Translations under genes and position numbers: made by a program
Part shown: in pieces, positions 62,911-64,000 of the stretch
Layout: each line of letters opens with the position of its first letter
Position numbering within the stretch: position 1 is the stretch's first letter
Notes under the pieces: model-generated
What the model was told of the DNA's origin: nothing
Database searches by the model: none
Seen by the model: the letters and a program-made list of their open reading frames with translations, nothing else
Assembly (NCBI RefSeq): GCF_042747725.1
Contig: NZ_JBHZGO010000105.1
Location: 1 to 64,000 of the forward strand
DNA from: FACHB-T130 sp042747725
GTDB lineage: Bacteria > Cyanobacteriota > Cyanobacteriia > Cyanobacteriales > FACHB-T130
DNA length: 64,000 nucleotides
Reading direction: 5' to 3'

Positions 62911-63007
62911 TGAAGATAGATTGTTTTACCTGTTGCAGAAATTGATACGGCTAATTAAGGTTTAGTATTTCGCAAAAAAAAGTTCTAGTTTGCAGAAACT
63001 TTTTAAG

Positions 63008-63056
63008 CCCACGAACTTCTAAGAAGGTATCAGTGAAAATACACAGAGTTCGTGGG
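63008..63056. other. 10-bp inverted repeat before the secreted-protein gene
   Basis: CCCACGAACT (63008-63017) and AGTTCGTGGG (63047-63056) can form a stem with AAGAAGG in its loop, ending ten bases before the ATG at 63067. It could control translation; no other evidence is present. Confidence 0.5.
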
Positions 63057-63066
63057 TTCCCTATTT

Positions 63067-63738
63067 ATGACTTCCTTAAACAACTTAAAGTCTGGCGTTT
63101 TGGTATTGATGGCTCTGGGCACATTTGCCGGTTCTGCTGTCGCTGTACCCATCAATGTTCCCGTCCCTACAACCACTCGTGCTAGCAACCCATCTCAGAC
63201 CAGAACTGTAATAGCTTCTGGAGCTTCCATTCCCGTTAGATATGACGGAACGGCTGAAAAAATCCTGCTATCTCGAACCGAAAAAGTGCCTTTAATTTTA
63301 ACAGTTTCATCAACTGTTAAAAGCAGTTATGGTACAACTTTGATTCCGGCGGGGACAAAGATTATGGGTCAATTGCAACCCGCTGGTCAAGGCTCTCAAT
63401 TTGTGGCGACACAAATTGTTCTCCCCTTTGATGGTACTAGGACAATCAATGCTAGTTCTGCAATTGTGACGAGAACTGAACAAATCAAAAAAGGTTCTAG
63501 AACCAACACAATCTTGAAAGGTGCCGCCTTGGGTGGAGCCGCTGCATCCGCGATCGCCGCACTGACTGGCGACAAAGCGATCGCTACTGAAGAAGTCTTG
63601 GGTGGCTCAGGCTTGGGCGCTTTAGCTGGGCTATTTTGGGGACGCAAATCTGTTGATGTCATCTCCGTTAATCCCAGCCTTGATTTGAGGACTGTCACCC
63701 TGCGTTCTGAGCTGCCAGTCACAGTCGCCCTACGCTAA
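63067..63738 (+). CDS. Secreted/periplasmic conserved protein
   Basis: The 223-residue protein has a signal peptide (LKSGVLVLMALGTFAGSAVA). The mature part contains VRYDGTAEKILLSRTEKVPL and LILTVSSTVKSSYGTTLIPA. GTKIMGQLQPAGQGSQFVAT and a Gly/Ala-rich hydrophobic stretch (ILKGAALGGAAASAIAALTG) resembling a glycine-zipper membrane segment follow. Similar cyanobacterial proteins have no assigned function. The ATG at 63067 is preferred to the GTG at 63052. There is no strong ribosome site; the stem at 63008-63056 lies just upstream. Confidence 0.65.
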   Translation: MTSLNNLKSGVLVLMALGTFAGSAVAVPINVPVPTTTRASNPSQTRTVIASGASIPVRYDGTAEKILLSRTEKVPLILTVSSTVKSSYGTTLIPAGTKIMGQLQPAGQGSQFVATQIVLPFDGTRTINASSAIVTRTEQIKKGSRTNTILKGAALGGAAASAIAALTGDKAIATEEVLGGSGLGALAGLFWGRKSVDVISVNPSLDLRTVTLRSELPVTVALR

Positions 63739-63752
63739 ACAACGAACAGGTA

Positions 63753-63851
63753 ATACCAATTTCCTTTGGTGATGCTACACGAGCCGTCTGTTACAGACAT
63801 ACTGTGAAATGGTATAAGAACGATCCGGCTCCCTCCCCGAATCGGGGAGGG
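63753..63851. repeat. Inverted-repeat element and palindrome after the last gene
   Basis: ATACCAATTTC (63753-63763) and GAAATGGTAT (63806-63815) are inverted ends of a 63-base stretch. ATACCATTTCAC also occurs near 3949-3960 and 54402-54413, so this looks like a small dispersed element. A perfect CCCTCCCCGA/TCGGGGAGGG palindrome follows (63831-63851). No gene is seen between here and the window end. Confidence 0.55.
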
Positions 63852-64000
63852 TTGGGGAGAGGTTCTTTCCGCAGCGCTCTCCATTTTTCCTTTGCCATGC
63901 ACTAAATCAGTTCAATTGTCAAGAAACAAATTCAGCAGCGAAGCGTCTTGACCCTTATCCGTATAATTGCTGAGAGTGTTCCCTATGTCTCGCTTCAATC

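Noticed and set aside
1..64000. CRISPR arrays, tRNA or rRNA genes
   Set aside because: No regularly spaced direct repeats with unique spacers and no tRNA-like or rRNA sequence were seen in the spacers examined; the tandem arrays present are short STRR heptamers or MITE units.

Overview
The window is a cyanobacterial chromosome segment. It carries psaA-psaB (photosystem I), the cyanobacterial fbp-tal-zwf-opcA operon, a plastid-terminal-oxidase-type alternative oxidase, a KaiB-like clock-family protein, a B12-dependent ribonucleotide reductase and the GCGATCGC (HIP1) octamer throughout. The load of WD40/NB-ARC/NACHT proteins, toxin-antitoxin genes, xisH/xisI and short dispersed repeats suggests a filamentous species with a large genome (Oscillatoriales/Coleofasciculales-like). 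That placement is an inference; no rRNA lies in the window.

Layout. 0-6 kb is a decayed accessory stretch: a frameshifted, truncated SARP-NB-ARC regulator next to a transposase remnant, a short isopropylmalate-synthase-like gene, a methyltransferase/acetyltransferase chimera, an Omp85 outer-membrane protein and a broken HTH gene. 6-12 kb holds a methyltransferase and the psaA-psaB operon with a strong terminator. 12-21 kb has a Pro-rich lipoprotein, a thioredoxin-NHL protein with a MITE just upstream, a KaiB-like protein, a PilT ATPase, wecB and a sugar-type ABC ATPase. 21-34 kb has a giant STAND-type ATPase with 14 WD40 repeats, ilvH, a BON protein, a hydrolase, infC, and a nucleotide-transporter-like membrane/HEAT protein followed by a cyclic-nucleotide-binding protein. 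34-38.7 kb is accessory: an IS200/IS605-type tnpB element inserted in xisH, a nonsense-broken xisI, a MazF-type toxin-antitoxin pair and a dynamin-like protein with eroded GTPase motifs. 38.8-47.2 kb is core metabolism: cbiA, opcA, zwf, tal, fbp and divergent pfkA. 47-51 kb has an RNA-binding protein, a small conserved gene and nrdJ, which is split by a 251-bp self-splicing-type group I intron. 51-64 kb has a flavin-type oxidase, cysE, the terminal oxidase next to an expanded MITE, sbcC, a HTH-NACHT STAND ATPase, a HicB/PIN toxin-antitoxin pair and a secreted protein.

How it works together. The fbp-tal-zwf-opcA operon and divergent pfkA form one sugar-phosphate locus: oxidative pentose phosphate flow for night metabolism, with OpcA as the activator of glucose-6-phosphate dehydrogenase. 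PsaA/PsaB form the PSI core, and the terminal oxidase would drain the plastoquinone pool.

Most notable signals. (1) A group I intron at the active-site codons of nrdJ; its P1 to P9 pairings can be drawn from the sequence. (2) Short repeats that have entered coding sequences in frame and are translated in an ABC ATPase, CbiA, the WD40 ATPase and an antitoxin-like gene. (3) A doubly broken xisH-xisI locus. (4) Two copies of one MITE, the second expanded by internal 50-bp hairpin units.
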